Positions 24,975 through 64,000 of a stretch of DNA of 64,000 nt are shown piece after piece. Both the position numbers and the translations under genes were made by a program. Positions within the stretch are counted from its first letter, which is position 1, and each line of letters opens with the position of its first letter. The stretch is taken from the NCBI RefSeq assembly GCF_040054535.1, contig NC_090788.1, forward strand, positions 19,087,001-19,151,000, given 5' to 3'. Origin of the DNA: Antennarius striatus. Its lineage: Eukaryota > Chordata > Actinopteri > Lophiiformes > Antennariidae. The notes under the pieces were generated by a model. It did not search any database. It saw nothing but the letters and a program-made list of their open reading frames with translations, and was not told the DNA's origin.

Positions 24975-25759
24975 ATGCATGGTTACCAATCTTTGAAGTG
25001 TTACTTCATTTTGTCTTTTATCTGTTGTATTTTGTGCATTTTGTTGTACAACAATTTTTTTAAATAAAAAAAACACAAATTTGTTGAAATCTAGATTCTT
25101 ATAGTCTGTATTATATATCAATGTACTTTTTAGTTCATGACCAGCTGTCAAAGTAAACATCATGTAAAGAAAAAAACTGAAACAAATCAACACACAACTT
25201 TTGGATAAACCAGAATGAAGTCTCACTCATATTTTCAACATTACATCACACAATTAAAGATGTGACAAAGAAGACATCGTGCAAACACTCAATTGAATTT
25301 CATGGGACAAGTTGAAGTATCAACTCAGCAGATGAATTCTTTCAAATAAGTCAAACTCTGAAAAGAAGGTAAATCAGGATTTCTACACAACTTGGCTGGT
25401 GTTGCAACTTTCAACAACTCTCATGAGCTGTTTTATGTACAAACATCCTTCTAATTAAAGGGAGGATAAAGCAGAGGAGATGAAATGTAGCTGAGGGATA
25501 ATGATTTCCTTATACTGGTGGTACTTTTACTTTAATGAGTGCTCTCAAAGACAGTGACTGTAAATGTGACCACAGACCCACAAAGACGAAAGCGAAGATC
25601 TGACTGACTTTCACATGTTGCCGTTACAATAACTTGTGTGAAAAAAAACAGAAGCATGTAAAACAACTCTAAAACAGATTGAGAGCACAGATACTCCACT
25701 ACACACATATGGCTGTCTTGCTGTGGATCTATTATTCACTGCTGTCTGAGGAGGCAGGA
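24975..25759. other. Convergent 3' UTRs of tmem45b and nfrkb
   Basis: Noncoding. AATAAA at 25063-25068 (plus) is a good tmem45b poly(A) signal, 90 bp past its stop. On the minus strand an ATTAAA at 25536-25531 is the best candidate for nfrkb. Nothing else was recognised. Confidence 0.5.
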
Positions 25760-28700
25760 TCACTGTTGGGGGGCAGGTGGAGCATCGGGTCCACACTTCG
25801 GTGAAGGTGCTGTTGTGACTACGACTGTTGAAACAGATTTTTGGGAGCCTGTTGCCATGTGCTGCTGGAGCTGCTGGGCCTGCACTGTTTGGATTCGAAC
25901 CTGGAGACATTGAAGACATCAAATAACACCGGATGACTATTTCCGAGGTTTGTTGGTAATTACAACGACTGCCCACAAAACAATATGGCTGTGGTTTGTG
26001 TGAAAATAAAACGATGCAACTATGAACAGATGTAATAAAATCTATTATTCCTTTTTGCTGACAACGCTTCAGATAAATGCTCACCTGTGTGGCCTGTCCT
26101 TGCTGCTGAAGCTGCTGGAACTGTTGAGCTGTGACGAAGCTGACGGGTTTGTTTCCTGCGATCAGCTTTGTGCCGGCAGGCATGGTGGTCAGGATAATGT
26201 TCCTACCCAGACTGCCAATACTGATTAGAATAACAAATACAGATGTGTAAGTCAGCTAATAAATATATAATTATATGTAAGTTGTATTTCTGCCAAAACA
26301 GTGTCCCAAAATATAAACAAAGAAAAAAAATCTGGAGCATCAGATTAAGATTGAATAGTACAAGACGTTCAGATAGAGTGCAAATTTTGAGCTGGACAAT
26401 GTGATGACATCTATTGTTTGCTGATGGTAAATATCTAAGGCGCTGGATATCATCCAAGACCATATAAGTGTTGATGGCATCTGTTCGGCTCCATCTCCAA
26501 CAATAAAACCCTCTATATACCCGTTGCTGTGACACCAGAATTATTGGTGAAAAAAGTCACTTATTACTTGTTACCATCACTCTGTAGAAACAATAAACCA
26601 ATACAACGATACACACACATTTGAAATCTCTTTCCATATTCTATACATTCTTTTTGTTTTCTTTTATTACCTCACTAAATTTGCATTACAGTTCAAACCA
26701 AAACAAGAAAATCATATCACTACTGTGTATCTTTTAGTACAAGATTAAAAATGATTAAGAAATATGACTTTCAATGTGGCAAGTTTATATTCATTTAATT
26801 TGCAGACTGACGTTCCGTATCTTGCTCAAGGATACTTCAACATGAAATTGGTGATTGAACCGCCAACAGTCTGGGAAGAAATCAACAGCTGTGCAAAAAC
26901 AGGTGAGTAACGGGTAAATAAAAGCACTCAGAACTCCAGTGGTACCTGTGATAGAGGCGATGTGTCGCCTGAGCAGAGCTGAATCTATTTTGTACTCAAA
27001 TTCTCCATTTAACTTTATATGGAAAGCACCTGACCACAGGGAAATAAAAGTGCGCATGATCATTCTTACTTTGTGTTCAGACCTCCTTTCACAATGGGTG
27101 TGGTCACCACACTCTTGCTCTTCAGTGGTTGGTTGAGGACAGACAGCGGCACAGTTATCCGTGCAGGTAACTTCCCCTTTCATGTCGTCAAAGTAAACAC
27201 AGAGATGTGAATGAGCACATGCTCTAAAATAAACATTACTGAATTGATCAACACACACACTTGGAACAATTCACCCATAAATTAAAAACACACACGTTTG
27301 TCCTACCTGCAGTGCAAATAAGAGATGTCATTTGCTTTGGTAAAAAGATGTCTGAAATAAGACTTCTGGTTTTCCCCCAAATTGAACTGTTTAATGCACT
27401 TCTTCCATGATCCCCCCCTGAGATTGTGGTTTTATTACAGATTAAACACGCAGTCCTAAATGGAAATAGAGCTAACTGAGCTAAGTACACTAGATAACCT
27501 CACAGTTGAGGCGAGTTCTCATGAATATCTACATTCTGTCCTGTTCTGTGTCGTTATTTTTAAAAAAAACAAGTACCTACGCCGTTACTTATGCTCTAAT
27601 ACTGTTCTGCTATGATTGAATTTTAATTTCCGGGTGAACCGTTCCATTCAAACAAGACTGGAGAATCTTTCTTACCGCTTGCGTGGTAACCACTGTTGCA
27701 GGAACTTGTCTCACAGTTGCTGTAGCCGTTCCAAGTGTCAGAGGTGAGCTTGAAGCTCCAGACGCAACTGTGATCCCCTTTGCCGCTGCCATCACGTTGG
27801 CAGCCATGGTCGCGACATTGGCGCACGTAGAGGCTGTGAGAGGTTTACTGCCTGTGGTGGTCGTCATTGTGATGGTCTGGCCCTGTTTTTGAGGGATGAC
27901 GCCAAGGCCAGGCATTATCCGAATGGTGGTGCCGCTCTTGTCAGGGGAGGAAACAGTAGAGAAGGTCCTTGACTTCTGGTCAGCCACTGTGACACCCAAT
28001 GTGGGCATCAGACGAATGGCAGTATCTCCTGCAGCCTTCAGTAAAGTGGAGGCAACAGGACCTGCTTTAGTGGTCTGTGCCTCCCCTGCACAGGACGCAA
28101 CACTGGAGACAGAGGAAGGTGAAGGGTGTGGGGGTGTCACATGGAGGGTGGCTGATAAGCTCTTGCTTCCCGTGGAGGCAGTGCTCAGGAAGTCAGAGGT
28201 GAGTTTGACTGTCGCAACTGGAGATTTGGCAAGAGTTGCCATCATGTCTGGGGTGATCCGCAGCACCGTCTGGCCCTTAGCGTCAGTGGTGATGGAGGAC
28301 GGTGGGAGACGCAGGACATCTTTACCCTGGATGCGTAGATTTGTTGCCGTTATTGGAATTCCTGCCCCTCCTGGAGTCTTCATTCCCAACTGGCCAGTGA
28401 TGGACATCTTTTAAAAAAAAAAAAAAAAACACGTCAAAATAAAACCATTAACTTTCTTAGTTGCAACAATGAAAGAAAAAATTTGCTAACTGAACTTCTT
28501 TTCCTCACTTATACTCAGTCATCACAGGTGGGGCGGAAGATGTACTTCATTTTATACCATAATTTTAAGCAACATTTGGTTTTGGACATTCAAGGATTGT
28601 AATATTGGAAATTTTATTTCAACTTGTAGTTTGTGGGCAAAGCCGCTTTGACGCATCTTACATGTGGAAAAACTAGCTTCCATCCAGGTGAAATGAATAC

Positions 28701-29584
28701 TGCTTCCCAAAAAAGCCTCTACACGTCGCCTCCCTGCCAGAACAAACTACCTCACCTGTTTAATGCTTGTGTTGGCAACTCCTTGCAGGACAGCAGGGGA
28801 AGCAGGATTGTTAGCTGGGCTGCCTGGGGATCCAGCCTGAGGTCTGGCCACAGCTACAGCAGACACAGATACTGAGGTGGACACCTGCACTGGGCTACTG
28901 GCAGACTGACTCCTCAGAGGCAGAGAAACCACTGCCTATTGAGATCGACGACAAAAACACAGACAGAATTATTTACACGTTAGCTGTGTACATGTACATG
29001 ACAAGAAACAGCTCTTTTCTTTATCTTACCGGTGAAATGCCCTTGGCTGCCACTGACAATGGCATTCTGATCTGGTGAGGCGTCTGATGGACCAGTGTGG
29101 CTTGCTGACTTCCTGCTTGAGAGCCCAGCCCAGACTGAGAAGAAACGACTCGCACCTGAGGAAGGGAGCCCGCAGCCAGGTGACTCATGATCCGGGCTGC
29201 ATGCTGAGATGTGACTGGCTGAGAAACTGGTGGACCTGGTTGACTGCTGGGTAAGATGGCCCCGAGCTGAGGCAACGATGGAGGAGACACAAGAAGGACC
29301 CTGGAAGAGAAAGAAGGAAAAAAAACACCTCATTGTTCTGTGGTTCTATATTGTTTCAGTACCAACGAAAATAATAAACGTTGCACTGACCCTGGACTCG
29401 ATTTGACCGTATCAGGCACTCCAGTCTTTGTTGGTGTGGTGGCTGTGCATGGCAAGGGTGATTTAGGCATTCCAGGTGTGTTTATGTTGTGTGAAGAAGG
29501 GATTGGTGAGATAGGATTAGGGGCGATATCCTGTCCTTCCAGACAACCAGAGATCTTAGTGGCTCCGTCTTTACTTCCAGACTT
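25760..29584 (-). CDS. nfrkb: nfrkb C-terminal low-complexity block (exons 19-25, residues 692-1277)
   Basis: Exons: 29584-29391, 29300-29030, 28935-28756, 28407-27676, 27176-27070, 26220-26085 and 25900-25760. Exons 19-21 are Ser/Pro/Gln-rich and variable. Exon 22 (732 nt) is the best-conserved part: GKDVLRLPPSSITTDAKGQT, LRITPDMMATLAK, then repeated motifs of the type IRIMPGLGVIPQKQGQT. Exon 23 (RITVPLSVLNQPLKSKSVVT) is only 107 nt and hidden within other frames. Exon 24 reads GRNIILTTMPAGTKLIAGNK, then a Gln-rich run. The final exon ends STVVVTTAPSPK and PPAPQQ, as in mammals. The antisense 172-codon frame over exon 22 is a shadow. Confidence 0.9.
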
Positions 29585-32500
29585 CTAAAAAACAGGAAAG
29601 GCTTGAAAGTAATGACCAACAACTAAAATATAGCCTCAAGTACCAGTGAATGAGAAGTGGGATGTATGGGAAGCTAAACTGGCACAAGTGGAACATTTTC
29701 ATACAGTTTAAAATAAGCTAAATGAAGAAATGAGCAGAACGGAAGGAGAGAGTGGACTCACGGGTTTGGATGCAGGTTTAGGTTTCTGCTGCAAGGCTTT
29801 TCTTGCTTTTGCAGCAGCAGCTTGAGCCTGGTGGATCCTCTCTGGATGGGAGAGACACAAAGATGAGAGTCAACATTTATTCATGTCAGTTATCTTAAAG
29901 ACCAAAAACATATTCATGTGAGGTTAGAGGAAAATTACAATTTACAATTAAAAAGGTAAAAACACTTAATATAACATGTCAAACACATCTTGAACTCAAG
30001 CCTTTGCTGCTTACCAAACTCCTCTTGACTGCGACTACGGTGGAGATAAATCCAAAGTTTGCGTCCGATGTCATACTTCACACAAGGATCTTTCTCATAG
30101 TGAAGTCTATCCAGAGCCCCACTGACAACCGTGTTCACCTAAGGGACAGAGAAAGCTTCTTACACAAATGACAACAAAAAGATTTAAAGGGTAGATGTTG
30201 TCTCTGGAAACCTTCTCACAAAGACTGATGGAAAAATAAAATAAATTAACCTGTGCACTGGTAACATCAGGAGCAAGAAACTGTGAGTCTTTCAGCAGTT
30301 CACATATCTCTGCTCTTGTTCCTTCCCCATTGGGTAACCTGGCTGCTGCGTCCCGAACTACAGGAGAAAACAGGGTAAAGGTCAGATTGGTGTGTTTTCC
30401 TTTGGACACTTGAAGGCATCAGTTCCCTCAAACAAAAGAAGCAACAAAAAAAAAAAAAAAGAAATTCTTACCCAGAGAGAGAATGGTCACGTATGGCGGT
30501 CGGTCAGAGCGCAGCAATGTGTGCTCCCTGGCTTTGTTGAGAGACATCTCCTTATCAAACACCCCTTTAACTGGTCCCACCACAGACTCAAAGCCATGCA
30601 TCCTGAAGGTGAACGCTTTGTGAGGTTGGTTGTATCTCTGCTGCTCCTAGCAAAAAACAAACAAACCCACATTTGTCATCTTAAGAAATTATGTGCAGGA
30701 TTTGAGAGGAATACGAACAGGAAAAATACACAAATGCACTGACCTGGATTTGGAACACTTGTCTCTCGTCTCCAGTGCTGGGCCGCACCACATAATCAGT
30801 TGAACTGTTTGGTTAGAAACATTATAATGTTTGTACTTCATTTTTAAGGTGAGACAAGAAATAATCACATACTGGTATAATGATTATATACATTGATAAA
30901 TATGCTCATTATTTACAGAATGCAATTGCTATTCAACAAAAACTAAACTAGGATGTAAGTAGGTTAACAGATGAGGCAGTGGAAAGCATGCGTACAATAG
31001 TAGTCTATCATCAACCTGAAATTATAATATAAAACCCAATTCTCCGTCACCCCTCAAGCATATAAATTTATTTCATGTTTGCAGCACTTAATGAATCACA
31101 GAATCTTACACTCGTGGAGTGGGCGAAGTGATCTCTAACATGTCTTCATTTTCCGTCTGTGGAGGATAAAGAATTTGTTGAAAATATGTCAAAATGAAGA
31201 CAACATAAAGGAAGAATACTTTACCAAAGCCCAGTACAAACTAGGTAACACACTACCTTCACAACTAAATCTCTGGAGTCCAGCCACAGCTGACAGAGTG
31301 CACTAATATCCTTCTCTGTATCCTGAGTGGGGCCTGAAATAAGCAATCAAACTTATAGTTCATGAATACAAACAGTTTGAGTATCAGGAACTGGATCAAT
31401 AAAGTAAAGATTAGTTAATCCCTCTTACCAATCCACCTCCACTGCTGAGTCTCATCTGAAAATTCCACAAATGGAGAAAATCCACTTGGAAGGGCCATCA
31501 TACCATCTGGTTAGCAATAAGACAAATCGACGTGAGAAACATAAGGAGTAAAATAACAGATATCTCAAAGACATCAGTGAGTCGACCACCTCCACCCACC
31601 TTTAGTTTCTCCTGCAAGAAACTGCAGGGCTTGAACAACCAAGTCAGACCAACATGGAACGGCTGAAAACCACACGTTGAGTGAGCTGGCTGGAGATGAC
31701 TGCCATATTTGAACTTTATCTTCCAACTGAGAGATCACAACATAGTTTATATAAAAATATGTGTATGTATGTCAAGTCACAATTTTATAATAGAATCTGT
31801 GTGCTTACTGCTGAAGTACTGGAATGGGTTTCTGCCCTTAAAATGTTCTCCAACAAGCTGAAGAAACTGACAGCAATTTCCTCAACAATTACTGGGCTGT
31901 TCTGACACTCTTCCACAATTCTGCAATAGGCATGATTCTTTGTGTTACAAAAACACACAAACAAGGAAATAGGAAATATTATTGTTGACATTACTATGAG
32001 ACTAAACTCACTCTTCTTTGATGTTAGTCAGTGGAGTCGATGGCGTATTTGGCAAAGAGTTGATGATGTTTGCTGGTGGTGCTGATGAGGTGTCAGACGG
32101 TGCAAGAGTTTCACTCAGATCGTCAGACTCAACTTTTATAGTCCTCATTTTCTTCTTCCTTCGCTCATCCTTCAGCTTTTTCTTGGGGAGAGATAAATCA
32201 AATAATGCTGGAGGCAAAAAAGAAATAAACATAAGGGCTTTGTTGCATGAAATTTAAAAAAATACTTTGACTTTAGTTTACTGATAATTGAAAATTTCTT
32301 TACTTACGTATGGTCCCCTTCCGGCCAATATTTGTTCTTGAGAGTATGTCTCCAAGGTGGATATCCGAAATCATCAAGTCTGGATGGTCCTGAGTAAATC
32401 AGACATTAGAGAAATCCTGTACAAATGAAGACTAAACCAAACCCGTGATCTTCCTCTTACTGGTTGTCGCTTCCTCTTCTCCCGATGGTTATGTAGCATG

Positions 32501-33875
32501 GCTCTCAAGTCCTGCTCCCCTAGCTCTATTTTTTCTGTGAAGAAAAAAAGTGTCTTTAAATATTTTAAATACTCTCTTTAAATCATTTCAGGAACATAAT
32601 TTTAATATTCTACAAACAACTGACCGGTAGTCTTCATGTCTTGAGTGGAGAGGCTGGGAAGGACTCTGAGTGACACAGTAGATGTTGGAGAAGAAGGTGA
32701 TTGCGGTGCCGAAGTCCATAATGATATGTCTAGAAGCATTTGCAATAATAATAATAGTAATTAAAAAATAGTAGTAATAATTGTAACAAAACATGCAAAG
32801 GAACTAATATAGTAAGCTTCATAAAGTCGTCTTTTTCTTTTTAAAGTCAAATTTTAATTAAACATCTTAAAAAGTTTTAATTACAGTTCACATACACTGT
32901 ATGTAAGTAACTTATTTTTATGTGGTGAGAACTCTCAGTCAAGTTGTGGAGAGCTGACTAACCATCGTCATCGGATGACGCATTGCTGTCTCCACACTCA
33001 ATTTTGACCTCCTTTAATATCCGACTCAATCTTCTTCTCACCCTTGGCTCCCGCATTTCAGCATTTGTCTTGGATGGTAACTTTCTTTTAGGTGGAAAAT
33101 TCAGACCATTCTGAAATGCAAACTCCAGCAGCTCCTACAACAATCAGACATGTTAAGACTACCTGCAAGAGATCGTGTGACCCATCTTCAACACGCGTAC
33201 AAATTACCTTTCTGGAGACGAGGATCTGCTTCAACAGTTTGTGATAATACTGCTGAAGAGAGTATAACTGTCGTTTTCTCTGAGACTTGGCACACAATTG
33301 TCTGTACTTGACCACCTCTGGATTGAAGTATCCATCTGTGTTGACATAAGGAGAATCGTGATTATAAAGCATTTCAAAAAGTTCCCCGCTTGTGACATAA
33401 TTGTGAGTTGGTGGGTAAATAACTAGTAAGCACCTCGAAACAATTTTTGTGCAAGATGAAGAGGATTTCCAAATTTAAACTGTTTGTTGTTGAATAGGTC
33501 ACTGATGGTGCTGTCCTGTTCAGCAATATTGTTGTCAGGAAACTGTGGCAAAAACTGTCGAAGGTGCTGCCTCTGCGAATCCGACAGCACTTCATTCCAC
33601 GTGCTTTCACTCATCACAGAGAAGAAAATCTCAGGCTGTTGCAGAAAAGATTAAATGGCAACGATTAATGCATACTCTGCTGTATGTCAAACGCCACTAA
33701 ATATCTGAAAAATGCATGTCAGAGGTTGGTCTGGATGCCAGCAACTCACGTCTTCAAGTAGGACCTCTGGAAGGCTCACTCTGCAGTTCCCCAGCATGCA
33801 TTCCTCGGTCATTTGACCATCGTTTTCGTCTTTTGGATCAAGAGGGTCTGTAAGCATGTGGGTGAGCGCATCCAT
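25760..33875 (-). CDS. nfrkb: Nuclear factor related to kappa-B binding protein (INO80 subunit)
   Basis: Complete gene: 25 coding exons with consistent phase, ATG 33875-33873, stop 25762-25760. The CDS is 3834 nt, 1277 residues; human NFRKB is about 1300. NFRKB (INO80G) is a metazoan subunit of the INO80 chromatin remodeller. Its N-terminal DEUBAD domain binds and inhibits the deubiquitinase UCH37. A second folded winged-helix-like domain lies mid-protein, and the C-terminal half is long, low-complexity and Ser/Thr/Pro-rich. All three regions are visible. A noncoding first exon with donor at 34118/34117 precedes the coding start; the acceptor is just above 33890. The gene is head-to-head with ryr1 and tail-to-tail with tmem45b. 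Confidence 0.94.
29762..31920 (-). CDS. nfrkb: nfrkb winged-helix-like block (exons 9-18, residues 363-691)
   Basis: Exons: 31920-31809, 31726-31600, 31506-31429, 31333-31257, 31156-31110, 30804-30744, 30646-30472, 30357-30251, 30138-30015 and 29841-29762. Many are under 130 nt and do not appear as long open frames. They are identified by homology and phase: SSPASSLNVWFSA, LQFLAGETK, GFSPFVEFSDETQQW, STDYVVRPSTGDERQ, HKAFTFRMHGFESVVGPVKG, LRSDRPPYVTILSLV, RDAAARLPNGEGTRAEICEL, GALDRLHYEKDPCVKYDIG and RIHQAQAAAAKARKALQQK. The run from PYVTILSLV to IYLHR is the conserved winged-helix-like fold. It is nearly identical to the mammalian sequence, suggesting strong constraint. Confidence 0.9.
32012..33875 (-). 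CDS. nfrkb: nfrkb N-terminal block with DEUBAD domain (exons 1-8, residues 1-362)
   Basis: Exons: 33875-33750, 33635-33434, 33335-33208, 33134-32963, 32729-32625, 32534-32461, 32389-32308 and 32207-32012. Exon 1 starts MDALTHMLTDPLDPK and contains RVSLPEVLLED. Exons 2-3 form the DEUBAD core: FFSVMSESTWNEVLSDSQR, LRQFLPQFPDNN, FGNPLHLAQKLFRDGYFNP and VVKYRQLC. Exon 4 is basic (PKRKLPSKTN) and ends in an acidic Asp run. Exons 5-8 hold PSLSTQDMKT, LRAMLHNHREKRKR, DIHLGDILSRTNIGRKG and a Lys/Arg-rich stretch that could be a nuclear localisation signal. Confidence 0.9.
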
Positions 33876-35278
33876 TCTTCTGTGTGTAACCTCTTTGACA
33901 AAGGAAAAACAAAAGCATTGTCGCTTCCGTTTTAGTCTGTGGAGTGATGCTTAGCAAGCTAAGCTAGCAGCTAGATGAGCTAAAGCGCCACCTCTGGCGT
34001 CTGGGTAGCTGTGTTTCGTTAAGCCCAAATATACTAAACTTGTGCAGCATACTGAAACATCCACATATTATGATTGTGTTACGTTGCTACTGTTTTTAAA
34101 CTTCTAATTTGTCTTACCTGACTTGAAATTGCTTTGTGTTTTGAAAGTGAGGAGGGACGTATTTTACCGACGCACCGTTTTCTTCTTCTACTGAAATTGA
34201 CACCCAGCGGCCGTTAATGCTCGTTGTGCGCTTTGCTGCCCTCTACAGGAAATTAATGGTAGCGTGAGCATAGGCTCGAATGTCTGGGCTACAGATAATC
34301 ATCATCCAGGTCAAGGTAGGTTTCTGTGTTAATGACATTAAATGGTAATTAATAGCTATATCAGAAAACCTTAGTAGAATATTTATAAGAATAAAAACTC
34401 CACATTGTTATTTTCGTGCTTTCAGATTAACTACAACTGAAAAACTAAAAAAGATTGATACACAAGTAATTAAATTCAAATAAATTCTTTATTACATCCT
34501 GGAAATTGTAATCTCCGATACAGCTGTCTTCAAATGAAATAACCTGATATTAATAATGCAGCCATTAGGTCTTGACTAAACATCCTCTTAGCAATAGTTT
34601 GGCATCATGTGGTACAAACAGATTTACAGCAAGGGCTCTGAGGTGCAGCATCACACTGATATCATAGTTATGATCCATCATTTCCTTTTTTACAGAAACT
34701 CAGAGATGTTTTTCTGCCAAGTTACTTACCAGTTTCCTGGGATATTCTCCTGGGATATTCCCCAGGAAACTGGTATGGAAACACCATAATCTGGAAAAAT
34801 CATAATTGAATCAAAAACTTGGCTGTTATGATCAAGTTTGTCTGTGAATAAAATATATAAATATATATAAATATATATAATATATAATATTTTGGGAAGA
34901 ATAGTTAATTTTGATAACCCCTCCATTTATTTATTTTTTCATATTTTATGGCATTGTGTTACTTCTAACTTAAATGTTTTATTTACTCATTTATAATGTG
35001 TCACCATAGTGTAAAAAATTTACAGATAACCTGGAATTCCTGCTCCATCTTTGTCTGTTGGCTCCACCTCCCTGTGATGTTGTAGTGAGCAGGAATGAAG
35101 TGTCAATCCCTCTGCCTCCTATCACAGCCAGAAAGAGACACAGGACCCAGAGTGCCCTTCACACGCCTCTACCAACATTTTATTGGCTTGTGTGGTGGGC
35201 ATATAAGCAAAGAACTAAGCTACTGAACTTGGAGGCAAACATTTACACAATTCTCTTAAGGTTTAATGTATTTGGAGG
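33876..35278. promoter_or_regulatory. Shared nfrkb / ryr1 head-to-head upstream region
   Basis: Only 1.4 kb separates the two divergent start codons. On the nfrkb side a noncoding exon ends at 34118 (donor GTAAGA on the minus strand), so its start site is probably near 34200. On the ryr1 side an inverted CCAAT (ATTGG, 35182-35186) and a TATA-like ATATAAG (35201-35207) lie about 75-100 bp before the ATG. In between are a 15-bp perfect hairpin (34727-34775) and an AT-rich run (34849-34890). Assignment of these motifs as promoters is inference. Confidence 0.5.
34727..34775. repeat. Perfect 15-bp inverted repeat (hairpin)
   Basis: The arms TACCAGTTTCCTGGG (34727-34741) and CCCAGGAAACTGGTA (34761-34775) are perfectly complementary and flank a 19-nt spacer. 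The spacer carries part of a tandem TCCTGGGATATTC duplication. It lies in the nfrkb-ryr1 intergenic region. Confidence 0.9.

Positions 35279-64000
<28,722 letters not shown>

Noticed and set aside
27896-28414. 172-codon plus-strand frame opposite nfrkb exon 22
   Set aside because: Antisense shadow of a long, strongly conserved coding exon; no similarity to known proteins and no flanking exons.

Overview
The window is vertebrate nuclear DNA, almost certainly from a ray-finned (teleost) fish. Genes have many short exons with GT-AG introns. Small non-autonomous DNA transposons and AT-rich microsatellites sit in the introns. The encoded proteins are vertebrate families with fish-like divergence. 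There are no operons, phage, CRISPR arrays or bacterial features. No tRNA or rRNA gene was recognised. Layout: (1) 276-4003, plus strand: 3' part of dnajc18, an ER-type J-protein; its first coding exon lies before the window. (2) 6925-16210, minus strand: brd8, a bromodomain subunit of the NuA4/TIP60 complex, complete. It converges on dnajc18. (3) 20500-21135, plus: gng8, a two-exon G-protein gamma subunit. (4) 23093-24974, plus: tmem45b-like, a DUF716 multispanning membrane protein. (5) 25760-33875, minus: nfrkb, an INO80-complex subunit, 25 coding exons and 1277 codons. (6) 35279-64000, plus: ryr1, the skeletal-muscle ryanodine receptor, 81 exons in the window (about 3,799 codons) and continuing past the right edge. 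A small unrecognised antisense gene candidate (39608-39108, minus) is nested in ryr1 intron 4. Exons were assigned by eye. I matched conserved protein blocks recalled from the families and checked that reading phase stays open across every junction. For brd8, gng8, tmem45b and nfrkb the assembled coding lengths are exact multiples of three. For dnajc18 and ryr1 all junction phases in the window agree. Functionally the genes are unrelated neighbours: two chromatin-complex subunits, an ER J-protein, a G-gamma, a membrane protein and the calcium-release channel. In human they come from three places: DNAJC18 and BRD8 from 5q31, TMEM45B and NFRKB from 11q24, and GNG8 and RYR1 from 19q13. The most interesting items are the nested antisense leucine-zipper gene candidate, a 15-nt ryr1 microexon at the position of the mammalian ASI alternative exon, a 14-nt brd8 microexon, several terminal-inverted-repeat elements with TA flanks inside introns, and two perfect hairpins in noncoding DNA. 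I found no wholly new multi-gene system.
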